DNA of 39,028 bases from Methanobacterium sp. Maddingley MBC34 (lineage in GTDB: Archaea > Methanobacteriota > Methanobacteria > Methanobacteriales > Methanobacteriaceae), in the NCBI GenBank assembly GCA_000309865.1, contig AMGN01000056.1:1-39028 (forward strand), in the 5' to 3' direction. Position numbers and translations under genes: made by a program. Position 1 is the first letter of the stretch, and each line of letters opens with the position of its first letter. The notes beneath the pieces were generated by a model that made no database searches, was not told the DNA's origin, and saw only the letters and a list, made by a program, of their open reading frames with translations. Below, piece by piece: positions 16,296-25,367 of this stretch.

Positions 16296-18896
16296 TCAAA
16301 TTCTTTCTTTGTAGATTAATTCAGAAAAAGTAATTTTGAACATGGTGCCCTTACTTCTTTCCAGCTTTATTTCACCATCTATTTGACCAACTAAACTATT
16401 CACGAGTTGCAGGCCCAGTGATTCTGTGTTTTTAAAATCAATATCCTCTGGGAAACCTATGCCATTATCACTGATGATCAGTTCATAACGCTTTCCATGA
16501 GATTTAAGCGATAAACTAATTTCTCCTTCTCTTCCAGAGGGAAACGCGTATTTCAGGCTGTTGGAGACCAGTTCGCTTATTATAAGTCCACAGGGCACAG
16601 ATGTTTCTATATTTAATTTCACATCATCAATTTCAATCAGGGCTTTGATCTGACTTGCAGGGGTTGAATATGATGAGAATAAATCTTTAACCAGGCTTTT
16701 AACATAATCAGAGATGTTTATACTGGTTAAATTATGGGATTGGTATAATTTTTCATGAATCATGGCCATGGACTTAACCCTGTTTTGGCTCTCCATAAGG
16801 ACGTTAACCGCCTCTTCTTCATCCACATACTGTTTTTGAAGATTCAAAAGACTGGAAATAATCTGCATATTGTTCTTAACCCTGTGATGGATCTCCTGCA
16901 GTAAAACTTCTTTCTCTTTCAGGGAATCTCTAATTTCATTTTCTGCTTTTTTCCGTTGGGTTATATCGCTACAGATCAACAAAATATAGGAAATTTCACC
17001 ATCCTTTTTTATAGAAGTCTGTTTAATTTCAATCCAGCGAATTTTACCCTCATAATCATATATTCTGGATTCATAAGGGGCAATGGTCTTGTCATTAATA
17101 AAATGCGAAAACATTTCCTTGTGAGATGAAAGTTCTTCTTCAGGGAAGATGGTTAAATCCATAAAATGATTTCCCACTAACTCCTCTTTAGACAGGCCTG
17201 TGATCTGGGTGGCTGCGGGATTAACATCCAACAGATAACCATCCCATCCCAGGAGTATGGTATAATCAGGATCAGATTCAAAAAGGGCCCTGTATTTTTC
17301 TTCACTCTCTTTTAATGCTTCTTCTGCCTTTTGTCGCTCTGTAACATCTCGAGTGATGCCTGAAATTCCAATGATGTTGCCATTGCGGTCGTGAAGTGGA
17401 TTTAAAACCACTTCATAATCACGAATTTGATCGCCGGGCATGGTTGTTGAGGTAAAAACAGTTACGGTTGAGTTGTTCTCATGCACCCTGCCATGAAGAT
17501 CATCCCATTCCTTACATATTTTTTCCGGAAAGCCCAATTCTCTGTGGGTTTTACCAATAATTTCATCTTGATTGATTTTCATTTCCTCAGAAATACTTTT
17601 ATTGGCACTGGTAAATCTACCCTGCATATCATAACTGTAGATGAAGTCCTGGCTTGAATCAATTATCAGGCGAAGCTTTTCTTCTTTACGTCTTAAAATT
17701 TCCTCGACATGTTTGCGCTGGCTGATATCGATGATACTACCCTGTAGATATTTCAATTTCCCATTTTTATCCCGAACTGCCATCACATTCGTGGTAATCC
17801 AGATTAATGAACCATCTTTGCGTTTGATTTCAGTTTCAAAATTATTCACCCCTTCCTGATTTTGAAGTTGTTCAATCAACTGGTCACGATCTTCGGGATG
17901 AACATACAGATCTTTTATATTGGGCACGGAATCTATCATATCCTCAGGAGAATCAAATCCACCTATACGTGCAAAAGCAGGGTTTACACTGATATATTTA
18001 CCTTCAGGGGTGCTTTGGAAGATTCCTTCCATGGCATTTTCAAAAATATGGCGGTATTTCCCTTCTGAAATCCGCAACAGTTTTTCTGCCATTTTGCTAT
18101 CATTAATGTCTTCAATGAAACCTTCCAGAAATAATTCTCCCTTTTCATCTTCAACACCTACTCCTCGCTCCCAAACCCATCTAACCTCATTTTGACGAGT
18201 TATTATTCGATAGTTGGTTTCGTAAGGTTCATTTTTTTTAAGAGCATTTTGGACGGTGTTCCAAACAGTTTCACGGTCTTCCTCGAAAATCAAATCCTTA
18301 TAAGCCTTTTTGGCGTTATTGATAAGGTCAGAAGGAGCATAACCTATTATTTCGTTACACTGGTGACTTATAAAAGTCATTGTCCAGTTATTATCATTTT
18401 TACAACGATACACTATGCCGGGTAAGTTTGAAATAAGGTTAGACCACTGGAGCTCGCGTTCGTGAGAATCTGGAATATTTTCCAGCATTGATTTGTACTT
18501 TTCTTCACTCTTGATTAACTTCAATTCTGCGGTCTTTCTTGAAGTTATATTCTGAAAAAATATGTTAAATCCTTTTTTATAGGGAAAAACACGAACATTG
18601 TACCATTTTTTTAAGGGGGGTTCATCAAAAAGAGTTTCAAATTCAAATTTTTCTCTTTTTGCAAAGTCTTTTTCATTAGCCATTTGGAGAAATATATCAC
18701 TAAAAACAGTATTTTTGGTTTGTGGAAAAGCTTCTAGAATATTTTTACCAGTAACATCATTTCTTTTTTTCCCTAAAAACTCTTCTGCGGGTTTATTAAT
18801 GTATGTGACTATAAAATTAGGGTCTACAGAAACAAAAGCATCACTTATATTATCCAATACTTCTTCAGGTACATTGTTTTTCTTTTTAGGAGACAA
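16296..18896 (-). CDS. Multi-PAS sensor histidine kinase (five PAS, HisKA_2 type)
   Basis: 866 residues, no membrane span. Five PAS domains (about 8-125, 150-275, 280-400, 405-525, 530-650) precede a HisKA_2 domain with QEIHHRVKNNMQIISSLLNL (His near residue 668) and an HATPase_c domain with SELVSNSLKYAF, SDNGIGFPED and SLGLQLVN. The kinase module is close to that of the 10180-13206 protein, so the two are paralogues with different sensor sets. No Cys cluster is seen in these PAS domains. Start is TTG with GAGGGT seven bases upstream. No receiver-domain protein is encoded nearby. The signal is unknown; methanogen kinases of this type often sense redox or small molecules. Confidence 0.92.
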   Translation of the reverse strand: MSPKKKNNVPEEVLDNISDAFVSVDPNFIVTYINKPAEEFLGKKRNDVTGKNILEAFPQTKNTVFSDIFLQMANEKDFAKREKFEFETLFDEPPLKKWYNVRVFPYKKGFNIFFQNITSRKTAELKLIKSEEKYKSMLENIPDSHERELQWSNLISNLPGIVYRCKNDNNWTMTFISHQCNEIIGYAPSDLINNAKKAYKDLIFEEDRETVWNTVQNALKKNEPYETNYRIITRQNEVRWVWERGVGVEDEKGELFLEGFIEDINDSKMAEKLLRISEGKYRHIFENAMEGIFQSTPEGKYISVNPAFARIGGFDSPEDMIDSVPNIKDLYVHPEDRDQLIEQLQNQEGVNNFETEIKRKDGSLIWITTNVMAVRDKNGKLKYLQGSIIDISQRKHVEEILRRKEEKLRLIIDSSQDFIYSYDMQGRFTSANKSISEEMKINQDEIIGKTHRELGFPEKICKEWDDLHGRVHENNSTVTVFTSTTMPGDQIRDYEVVLNPLHDRNGNIIGISGITRDVTERQKAEEALKESEEKYRALFESDPDYTILLGWDGYLLDVNPAATQITGLSKEELVGNHFMDLTIFPEEELSSHKEMFSHFINDKTIAPYESRIYDYEGKIRWIEIKQTSIKKDGEISYILLICSDITQRKKAENEIRDSLKEKEVLLQEIHHRVKNNMQIISSLLNLQKQYVDEEEAVNVLMESQNRVKSMAMIHEKLYQSHNLTSINISDYVKSLVKDLFSSYSTPASQIKALIEIDDVKLNIETSVPCGLIISELVSNSLKYAFPSGREGEISLSLKSHGKRYELIISDNGIGFPEDIDFKNTESLGLQLVNSLVGQIDGEIKLERSKGTMFKITFSELIYKERI

Positions 18897-19189
18897 GGTA
18901 AACCCTCATTTAGTTATATTTTATATTGGATTATATTTATTTTTTACCATAATCTGTGAAATCCCTAATTTTCATACTTTTCTCCTGGTTTTTAAAGGAG
19001 TAAACTTAATTAAGTATATAATCCTTTGATTATAAAATCTGATATGTAATCATGGATTTATTTTTCTATGAAATAATAATTATATTAAGGAGACTATGCA
19101 TTTAGGAGATATGAATGATCAAATACAATTTTTAGGTCATGCATTCGGATGATTCAGTTAGCATAGGGTTAGGATAATCTAGTGATATC

Positions 19190-19474
19190 ATGGAAGGTTT
19201 ACTTTGGTGGCTGATAGCTGGAACGCGAGGGGGGATAAATCGCGCCAGGATAATAAATGAACTCAATTCAAGACCATATAATGCCAATCAGCTTGCTAAG
19301 TGTCTTAAATTAGATTATAAAACTGTTAAACATCATCTGAATGTTTTGGTCAAAAATAATATTGTGATGACTTGTGGGGAGGGGCAGTACGGGACTGTCT
19401 ATATGCTTTCTAATATAATGGAGGAAAACTTCGATTCATTCAAACAGATTTGGAAGGAATCTGGAAAAAAATAG
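19190..19474 (+). CDS. Winged-helix (ArsR-type) regulator
   Basis: 94 residues, a single winged-helix domain: ARIINELNSRPYNANQLAKC (helices 1-2), LDYKTVKHHLNVLVKNNIV (recognition helix) and a wing ending TVYMLS. This is the small archaeal HTH type often paired with a short membrane protein. The start ATG has GTGAT just upstream. It is 25 bases before the membrane-protein gene and clearly in operon with it. The 293-base spacer before it, divergent to the kinase gene, also contains a tiny frame (MNDQIQFLGHAFG from about 19112) that is not supported further. Confidence 0.88.
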   Translation: MEGLLWWLIAGTRGGINRARIINELNSRPYNANQLAKCLKLDYKTVKHHLNVLVKNNIVMTCGEGQYGTVYMLSNIMEENFDSFKQIWKESGKK

Positions 19475-19499
19475 AATATAAATAAAGGAGAGGATTGGA

Positions 19500-19793
19500 A
19501 TGGTTTTAAGATATATAGGTATGGTAGTAGCATTGGCCAACATATCGATTATAGTAATTTTACTTTCCATCTACTGGAAGAATTACAGGAAGTGGAAATC
19601 AGAATATACACTGGGGCTTTTGATATTTGGAACTTTCTTACTAATCCAAAATCTACTTTCCATGGGATTCTTGGCTCCCCCTCCCCCTCCAATGCCCTCA
19701 GGAGTAGAACAGGGGACTGATTATTCCCTATTACTTATCAATATAAGTCAGTTAATAGCCTTAAGTGCTCTGTTGAAGATAAGCTGGAAATAA
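19500..19793 (+). CDS. Small membrane protein co-transcribed with winged-helix regulator
   Basis: 97 residues with three hydrophobic segments (about 5-23, 37-57 and 75-93). A proline-rich extracellular-side loop, APPPPPMPSG, lies between the second and third. GGAGAGG is present upstream of the ATG. Its position 25 bases behind the regulator gene suggests it acts as sensor or effector for that regulator, but no family is recognised. A T-rich run at 19820-19829 is a plausible transcription end. Confidence 0.78.
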   Translation: MVLRYIGMVVALANISIIVILLSIYWKNYRKWKSEYTLGLLIFGTFLLIQNLLSMGFLAPPPPPMPSGVEQGTDYSLLLINISQLIALSALLKISWK

Positions 19794-20245
19794 TCTAACC
19801 CCGATCCAATCCTCCTTTCCTTTTTTTTAGATTTAGATTTTTGATTCTAATTTATTTCGTATAAACACCGTTTTTTTTGTTTGATTTCAGGTCTTCTTCT
19901 TGATATGTCTCATTATAACCTTGCCAGTGTTTGTAAATAATTATTCAATATTTTTTTAGAGATTAGTCTCCCTCAGACTTAATTCATGCCATTGGGCCTC
20001 TTTTTTAATCATTTTTCCTGGTTTTTTCTAAATCATTACTCAAGCTCTAATCATTACTCCAGCATTACCCCACCGCACTGTGAGATTTGGGAAAGAATTG
20101 GGTGAAGACTGTATGGAACCGGTAAAACTTCGGTTAAATATGGGAAAAATTACTTTTATGTATTAAATTTAGAAAATAGACATCAAATGGCATAAATAAT
20201 GCCGGAGGGTTTATAATTAAAGGAATTATCATAAAAGGGATTTGT
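19794..20245. other. 452-base gap with little content
   Basis: Starts with a poly-T tract (about 19821-19828) that could end the preceding operon. A direct repeat of AATCATTACTC occurs near 20030-20062. AACCG (20117) and CGGTT (20131) form a short inverted repeat, and an A/T-rich TTTTATGTATTAA near 20154 may be a promoter for the next gene. No gene is recognised. Confidence 0.4.
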
Positions 20246-21031
20246 ATAAGTAAAAATAAAATATTCATTTCCGTACTCATCATCGTTCTTCTACTATCTG
20301 CCATGACTTTTGTGGTGGGACTTCCTGATGATTCGGATGAAATAAGTCTTAATAATGCAGATAATCGGGTTTCAACGGTTAAAGTTCTAATATTTGATGG
20401 TGATGGTTCAATGGAAGAGAGTGTCGCTGGTTTAAAGGCCTGTATGGATGAAAGTAACAGTATGAATCTTTCAGGTGGCATATATTTTGACTATGACACC
20501 AGTAGTGAAATTAACTCCAATACATTATCTGGCTATGATATTTTGATAATGCCTGGAGGAAATTCTGCAACTTATATTGCCAGTAGCAATATTGATGATG
20601 ATGCCATTAAACAGTTCTTAAACCAGGGTAATGGATATCTTGGGATATGTGCAGGGGCTTATGCTGCATCCAATAGTGTTGAAGGGGCTTATTCTGGATG
20701 GGGGCTTGCTTCATGTGTAAACACTATTGACGTAAGTTACGAGGGATTGGTTTCAATTACACCTACATCTTCCGGGAGTACATTATTGGATTCATCCCAA
20801 ATAAGTCTTCATCATCAAAACGGCCCTGCAATGTATACTACAAGTTCCAGTGCAACTTCATTTGCTACTTTTGCTGATAATTCAACCGGTTACCAGGGTT
20901 ATTCTGCGATTGTCGGGGAAAACTATAGTTCTGGGAGGGTTCTTTTAAGTAGTTCCCACCCTGAAATCGATCCTCAGGATTCACAACTACTGGTGCAGAT
21001 GATTTTATGGGCCACTAAAAATACACGATAA
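20246..21031 (+). CDS. Secreted class I glutamine-amidotransferase-like protein (BPL_N domain), no standard start codon
   Basis: The first ATG (20303) falls inside a hydrophobic segment. Upstream in frame the sequence reads SKNKIFISVLIIVLLLSA, a convincing signal peptide or anchor, but no ATG, GTG or TTG precedes it; an ATA at 20246 has AAGGG at 20235-20239. From there the protein is 261 residues. The mature part matches the biotin-protein-ligase N-terminal (BPL_N) family: VKVLIFDGDGS, ILIMPGG, then nucleophile Cys in LGICAGAYAAS, and His/Glu in SSHPEIDP, the GATase1-type triad. These proteins are thought to be hydrolases or amidases outside the cell in archaea. The anomalous start may mean an ATA start, sequence error or a damaged gene. 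Confidence 0.82.
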   Translation: MSKNKIFISVLIIVLLLSAMTFVVGLPDDSDEISLNNADNRVSTVKVLIFDGDGSMEESVAGLKACMDESNSMNLSGGIYFDYDTSSEINSNTLSGYDILIMPGGNSATYIASSNIDDDAIKQFLNQGNGYLGICAGAYAASNSVEGAYSGWGLASCVNTIDVSYEGLVSITPTSSGSTLLDSSQISLHHQNGPAMYTTSSSATSFATFADNSTGYQGYSAIVGENYSSGRVLLSSSHPEIDPQDSQLLVQMILWATKNTR

Positions 21032-21055
21032 CCATTTATTATTTGGTTATACAAT

Positions 21056-21115
21056 GGGCTCTAAGCTTTAATCTCTTGAGATTTCGCTTCAATCGCTAAT
21101 TAAGTCTTAGAGCCC
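21056..21115 (+). terminator. 60-base stem-loop, 10-bp perfect outer stem
   Basis: GGGCTCTAAG (21056-21065) pairs exactly with CTTAGAGCCC (21106-21115); after one mismatch TTAAT/ATTAA extends the stem and an inner AATCTCTTGAGATT is self-complementary. It lies 25 bases after the BPL_N stop. It has no T-run after it, so it may be a processed RNA end, a regulatory leader of the next gene or a small insertion rather than a simple terminator. Confidence 0.45.
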
Positions 21116-21229
21116 TGAAACTCACAAAATGTCTAATTAAAATAATTGAAAAAGATGTCAAATTCATAAATTAGATATGACTAATAAAATAATTTTAAAA
21201 AAATTCGAAATAGGATAAAGGGGAGTGCC

Positions 21230-23251
21230 ATGATTGATTTTACTATTTTTAGAGCAGATATGAAGATTTCAAAAAGCAGAGTCATCAAATATTTAAAGGA
21301 ACATTACTGGCTGTTAATATTAATTGCCATTTTTATATTCTCTTTTGCACTTGATATTTTTGTTTTAACCCGATACTCATTATCATATGGGATTGACGGT
21401 GCATTTTACGATATTCAGGTTCGCAATATATTGCAACATGGATTTCCAATGAGTAACGATCCGCCACTGGCATATTACCTCTTAACCCCCTTCGTATTCC
21501 TGTCAGGAAACTCATTTTTAGGGGTTAAAATAGGAATGGCCTTGATGGGATCATTACTGGTTTTCCCTGCCTATCTACTCACTGAATGCTACAGCAGGGA
21601 AAAGGTTGGAGGATCCAAGATCCCTGCGCTCCTAAGTGCTTTTATGGTTACAGTTAATGTAAACTACTTTGCCCTACTGGGAGATTTTTTACAGAACCTG
21701 ATTGGGATTCTTTTACTTTCAGTGTTTTTGTATTTTGCAGTTATGTGGTTTGCAGATATTAAAGACTGGAGAAAATACGGTGTTTTAACGGTTCTGTTCC
21801 TATGTCTCAATCTTCTAACTCATATTTACACTGGAGCAGTGGCTGTCACTCTATTTTTTTCACTTCTAATTTTCAGTATAGTGTTTAAAACTTACAAGAC
21901 TCGCAAATTACCATTTTTTGACCTTAAAATTTTAGGAATATTAAGTGTCCTGGTGGGGATCTTTTTTGTGATCCTATTTTTAAGCTACCCGGTTATGTAT
22001 ACCAAATTCGGCACTGTGATATCATCCATCAACTCTTCCACCACACAAACCGGGGGAACGGCAATTGGAATGAGCAGCCCTGTATCAGGAGTAATCTTTT
22101 TGAGTTTCCCCTACTTACTGGGAATTGCAGCTGCTCTCATTATACTTTACAGAGGATTGAAGGAAAAAATCACGACTATCATTCCCTCACAGATGAGTAA
22201 AACCATTTTCAATAATTCTACTTTGAATGAAACCGTTCCCCCAAGGAATAAAACCATCCTCTCTAAAATGAATAAAAATACATTGCTGGCTTGGGTTTAT
22301 ATTTCACTGGCTGTTTTGATAGTGGTTTTAGTAATGATACCCGCATCAGATTATCAGTCCAGATTTCTGTTAATGGCGTTTTTACCAGTTGGGCTTCTGG
22401 TTCCATTGGGATTAAAGTTTTTGGAAACTGAATTTCTGGCAAGGTATTCACATAAAACCCTAATCACAATCTTAGTTGGTGGAGTTGCATTGATATTCGC
22501 ATTTTCCTGTTTCTACACGGCTTCTGAATCATTCAACAATCTTGAACCCACTATAACTTCCCAGCAGTACAATGAATTGCTGGAGATAAAAGCTAGCTTT
22601 GCCAATGTAACTGATGAAAACATGGTGATAGTGGCATCTGATTTTCAGAATAAGTACTGGGTGGAATATGTCCTGGGTGATATGGGTAGTGGTAATAATG
22701 TCACTGTTGTGGAGAATGTTCAGGGAGTTCAGGAAAATTATCAAAACAGTACCATATATGTAATAAGTGCCCTGAGCAATCAAACATCTTCTTCCCAGAG
22801 TTCTGGTAAACTTTCAGGAACCAATCCAGTGGGAGCTGCAGGGTCTAGTTTGGATGAAAATTATTCTTTGAGTTTCCTATTACCTTACGGGCCACCAATT
22901 CTTCCTAACTCTCTGGATTTGATCCCCAGTTTTAGTAGCAGATCACAGACCACCAAGAACCCAACACAGATGGATAATCAACCAGGGGGTATGACTAACA
23001 GCACCAACAGACCTCCGGGGAATATGACTTCAGTTACAGGAGGGACCGCTGGAAACATGCCCTCTAACATTACAGGCAATATGCAACCCCCCGGAAATAT
23101 GACAAACGGAACAAATCAGCCTTTGGGGCAGGGGAACAGTCAGGGTGCTGGTTCAAATGACCAAGCAAGACAAATTGTTGATTCATTAACCAGTTCTGGA
23201 ACAACAGTTTTCAGTGGTAACTATTTCCAAATAATTAAAATAAAACTATGA
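21230..23251 (+). CDS. GT-C-like multispanning membrane protein with sequon-rich C-terminal domain
   Basis: 673 residues. About 11 membrane spans up to residue ~430. The first external loop (SYGIDGAFYDIQVRNILQHG) contains acidic residues placed as in GT-C glycosyltransferases of the PMT/ArnT type, and the layout (many spans, then a C-terminal extracytoplasmic domain) agrees; glycosyl transfer is inference. The C-terminal ~240 residues are outside the membrane. Between about residues 575 and 645 lies a Pro/Gly/Asn/Met-rich stretch with repeated PPGNMT and many N-x-S/T sequons. ATG start with GGGGAGT. It follows the BPL_N gene, and the two might serve cell-surface glycan or protein processing. 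Confidence 0.85.
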   Translation: MIDFTIFRADMKISKSRVIKYLKEHYWLLILIAIFIFSFALDIFVLTRYSLSYGIDGAFYDIQVRNILQHGFPMSNDPPLAYYLLTPFVFLSGNSFLGVKIGMALMGSLLVFPAYLLTECYSREKVGGSKIPALLSAFMVTVNVNYFALLGDFLQNLIGILLLSVFLYFAVMWFADIKDWRKYGVLTVLFLCLNLLTHIYTGAVAVTLFFSLLIFSIVFKTYKTRKLPFFDLKILGILSVLVGIFFVILFLSYPVMYTKFGTVISSINSSTTQTGGTAIGMSSPVSGVIFLSFPYLLGIAAALIILYRGLKEKITTIIPSQMSKTIFNNSTLNETVPPRNKTILSKMNKNTLLAWVYISLAVLIVVLVMIPASDYQSRFLLMAFLPVGLLVPLGLKFLETEFLARYSHKTLITILVGGVALIFAFSCFYTASESFNNLEPTITSQQYNELLEIKASFANVTDENMVIVASDFQNKYWVEYVLGDMGSGNNVTVVENVQGVQENYQNSTIYVISALSNQTSSSQSSGKLSGTNPVGAAGSSLDENYSLSFLLPYGPPILPNSLDLIPSFSSRSQTTKNPTQMDNQPGGMTNSTNRPPGNMTSVTGGTAGNMPSNITGNMQPPGNMTNGTNQPLGQGNSQGAGSNDQARQIVDSLTSSGTTVFSGNYFQIIKIKL

Positions 23252-23333
23252 AAAAATAATTATGAAAAGATATTAAATGCAAGTTTATAGGATTTGAAAG
23301 ACTAAATATTAGTTATTCAAACTTTTAAATCTT

Positions 23334-23678
23334 TCATTTCTTTTTGAAGTCTAAAATAGCTCTAACCATTGGTATATCCTGGTCTATATCCACTGAAATA
23401 GGGGGTCCTTCATCCAGATACATTGAAGTTAGAATAAACTTTCCGGATGTTACCTGGCCAGAAGTTCCGGTAACTGTTTTCAAGATGAATAGGTCATTTT
23501 CACTTTCTTTGAGAAAATCTTTAACTTTTTGTGAATCTAGCCCTATGACCCTTAAGATTATCATAAGATGATTGTCACTTGAATAGTGAAAATCTTTAAT
23601 AAACTCTTCAGGAATTGTAATTTCATTCAATCCTTCAAATTCTCTTTCAAATGTTATTGCTCTTGGCAAACTTTCCAT
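23334..23678 (-). CDS. Hypothetical soluble protein
   Basis: 114 residues from the ATG at 23678, which has GGGTGGG nine bases upstream; earlier in-frame starts to 23693 lie within that ribosome site. The protein is acidic with a predicted alternating strand/helix pattern, and no Cys or known motif. It converges with the GT-C-like gene, and the 23694-24022 spacer separates it from the divergent 24023 gene. No family recognised. Confidence 0.7.
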   Translation of the reverse strand: MESLPRAITFEREFEGLNEITIPEEFIKDFHYSSDNHLMIILRVIGLDSQKVKDFLKESENDLFILKTVTGTSGQVTSGKFILTSMYLDEGPPISVDIDQDIPMVRAILDFKKK

Positions 23679-24022
23679 AAACATCCCACCCAACTATCTT
23701 TAATCCATTGAACCATTATGGATCCATTACACATAGGATCCATATACATTTAAGAATCATTTCACTGTTTATTTATGTTTAATTCTTTTTTTATTATTTG
23801 TCCTTTCCAAATTATAGTGATTAGTTTTTTTTGGTGGTGTTTTATTTTATCTTTTTAGTAATATTATTTGAAAATCCATTTCATTGGAATATATGGGTTT
23901 ATTCAGGTTAAATAATTAAATTAATCTTTAAAAAAATATCCATATCATATATTCATAAATATGACTTTGAACATATATAACATTATTAAGGCACGTTAAA
24001 TTGATTTAGGGAGATCTTTTGT
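23679..24022. other. 344-base divergent spacer with promoter
   Basis: ACATATATAA at 23971-23980 is a likely box A for the rightward gene at 24023, predicting a start of transcription near 24000. The remaining sequence is AT-rich, includes GGATCCATT/ATAGGATCC direct-repeat-like elements near 23720-23745, and holds no gene. Confidence 0.45.
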
Positions 24023-25081
24023 ATGGATAGTCCAGTTTCCACCAATACCAAACCCAAATCACGGGCTGCTATTTACCTTTGGGCTGGAAGTATTATTTTT
24101 GGCCTTTTATTCACATTGTTCATATGGTTATTAGGGCCAAATCTAAATCATTTCCTCATAACTCTCTTACCAGACCAGGGTTCCAACTGGTACTTTTGGA
24201 AACTTCCCAGCAGGGATTTTTGGGCCATGGCTATTGTTTGGATTTTTTATCTTTCAAATCAGATACTTATTTGGGGTGTTATTTACTGGGCTCAGAAAAA
24301 TTTGACCAATGAAAAGGCCAACCCAACTTATAACTTGACTAAATATAATCTGGCAGTAGTTGCCATTATGATATTCTTTATTTTCCTGCACCTTATTCAA
24401 ACCCATGTATGGTTTGATGGGCTGGCACAGGATGTGCCCATTATGACCAGCCAGGGATCAGTGATTATAATGCTGGCCATTGCTTTAGTGATTTTAAACC
24501 CAGTTCAGGGCTTTTTCATGGGGCGAAAAGCAGGTAAACCATTCACTGCTCAGGTTTCCGACTTTTTCCGTCATAATCACATGTACATATTCTCATGGGC
24601 TATGGTTTACACTTTCTGGTTCCATCCAATGGCCACGGATCCCCAACTTATCACTGGATTCTTCTTCATGTTCCTTCTTTTCACTCAGATGAGTCTTGCT
24701 TATACTCGTGTGCATCTTGATCTTAGGTGGATAGTAACCCTGGAAAGCTGGGTTGCCATTCACGCCATATTTGTGGCCATTTACAACACTATATACTTTA
24801 ATAGTCCTGATATGTGGCCAATGTTCTTCAGTGGGTTTGCTTTCATGTTTGTTTTCACGTATATGTATGCCCTAAACATTAAAAAGCAGATCATGTGGTT
24901 AATTACAATATTATATCTTGGCTTTGTTGTTTTACTGTATATTCCAGCTCCCTACGGATTTGGAAGAGATCCATCATTCTTCCTCCGATTGGAATTCCTG
25001 TGGATACCCTTAGTGCTCTATGGATTAGCTGTTTTATTTGCAGCAATTGCCTTTTTATGGGTTAAAAGGAAAAATACTTAA
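24023..25081 (+). CDS. Uncharacterised multispanning protein with histidines in membrane segments
   Basis: 352 residues, about nine membrane spans. Several histidines lie within or at the edge of spans: FLHLIQTHVW, FRHNHMYIFSW, WFHPMA, RVHLDLRW and WVAIHAIF. This arrangement suggests heme or metal binding within the membrane, similar in style to membrane cytochromes or NnrS-type proteins, but no known signature matches, so function stays open. ATG start with GGGAGAT ten bases upstream. It is monocistronic and lies just before the accessory-protein/symporter pair on the same strand, 286 bases apart. Confidence 0.8.
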   Translation: MDSPVSTNTKPKSRAAIYLWAGSIIFGLLFTLFIWLLGPNLNHFLITLLPDQGSNWYFWKLPSRDFWAMAIVWIFYLSNQILIWGVIYWAQKNLTNEKANPTYNLTKYNLAVVAIMIFFIFLHLIQTHVWFDGLAQDVPIMTSQGSVIIMLAIALVILNPVQGFFMGRKAGKPFTAQVSDFFRHNHMYIFSWAMVYTFWFHPMATDPQLITGFFFMFLLFTQMSLAYTRVHLDLRWIVTLESWVAIHAIFVAIYNTIYFNSPDMWPMFFSGFAFMFVFTYMYALNIKKQIMWLITILYLGFVVLLYIPAPYGFGRDPSFFLRLEFLWIPLVLYGLAVLFAAIAFLWVKRKNT

Positions 25082-25284
25082 TTATTCTCTTTTATTTTTA
25101 AACTGATATCATACCGGAACATAATAAAACCTTTTTTGGTTATTCAAAATAAAGTAAAGACGAGTAAATATGTATAAAATAGTAATACTCTTCTTCTTTT
25201 CCTAAGATTTCCATCAATGTCCTTATTTTATCTATTTTATCCTTCATTGAGAATTATGGGTTCGAGTTGACGGTATAAATCGAT

Positions 25285-25296
25285 AAAAATATATAT
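25285..25296 (+). promoter_or_regulatory. Promoter of the accessory-protein/symporter operon
   Basis: AAAAATATATAT is a box A-like element placed about 80 bases before the accessory gene. Transcription would begin near 25318, leaving a ~50-base leader, the same layout as in front of symporter copy 1. Confidence 0.5.
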
Positions 25297-25367
25297 GAAA
25301 GTAGTTGTTCACTAATTATAATGATAAATAATTACTGGTATTAAGTAGTGGTAAAGGAGGTGAGAAA

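Noticed and set aside
19081..19153. Leader peptide before the 19190 regulator
   Set aside because: The 13-18 codon frame has a fair ribosome site but no regulatory structure or repeated codons, so it cannot be told from chance.
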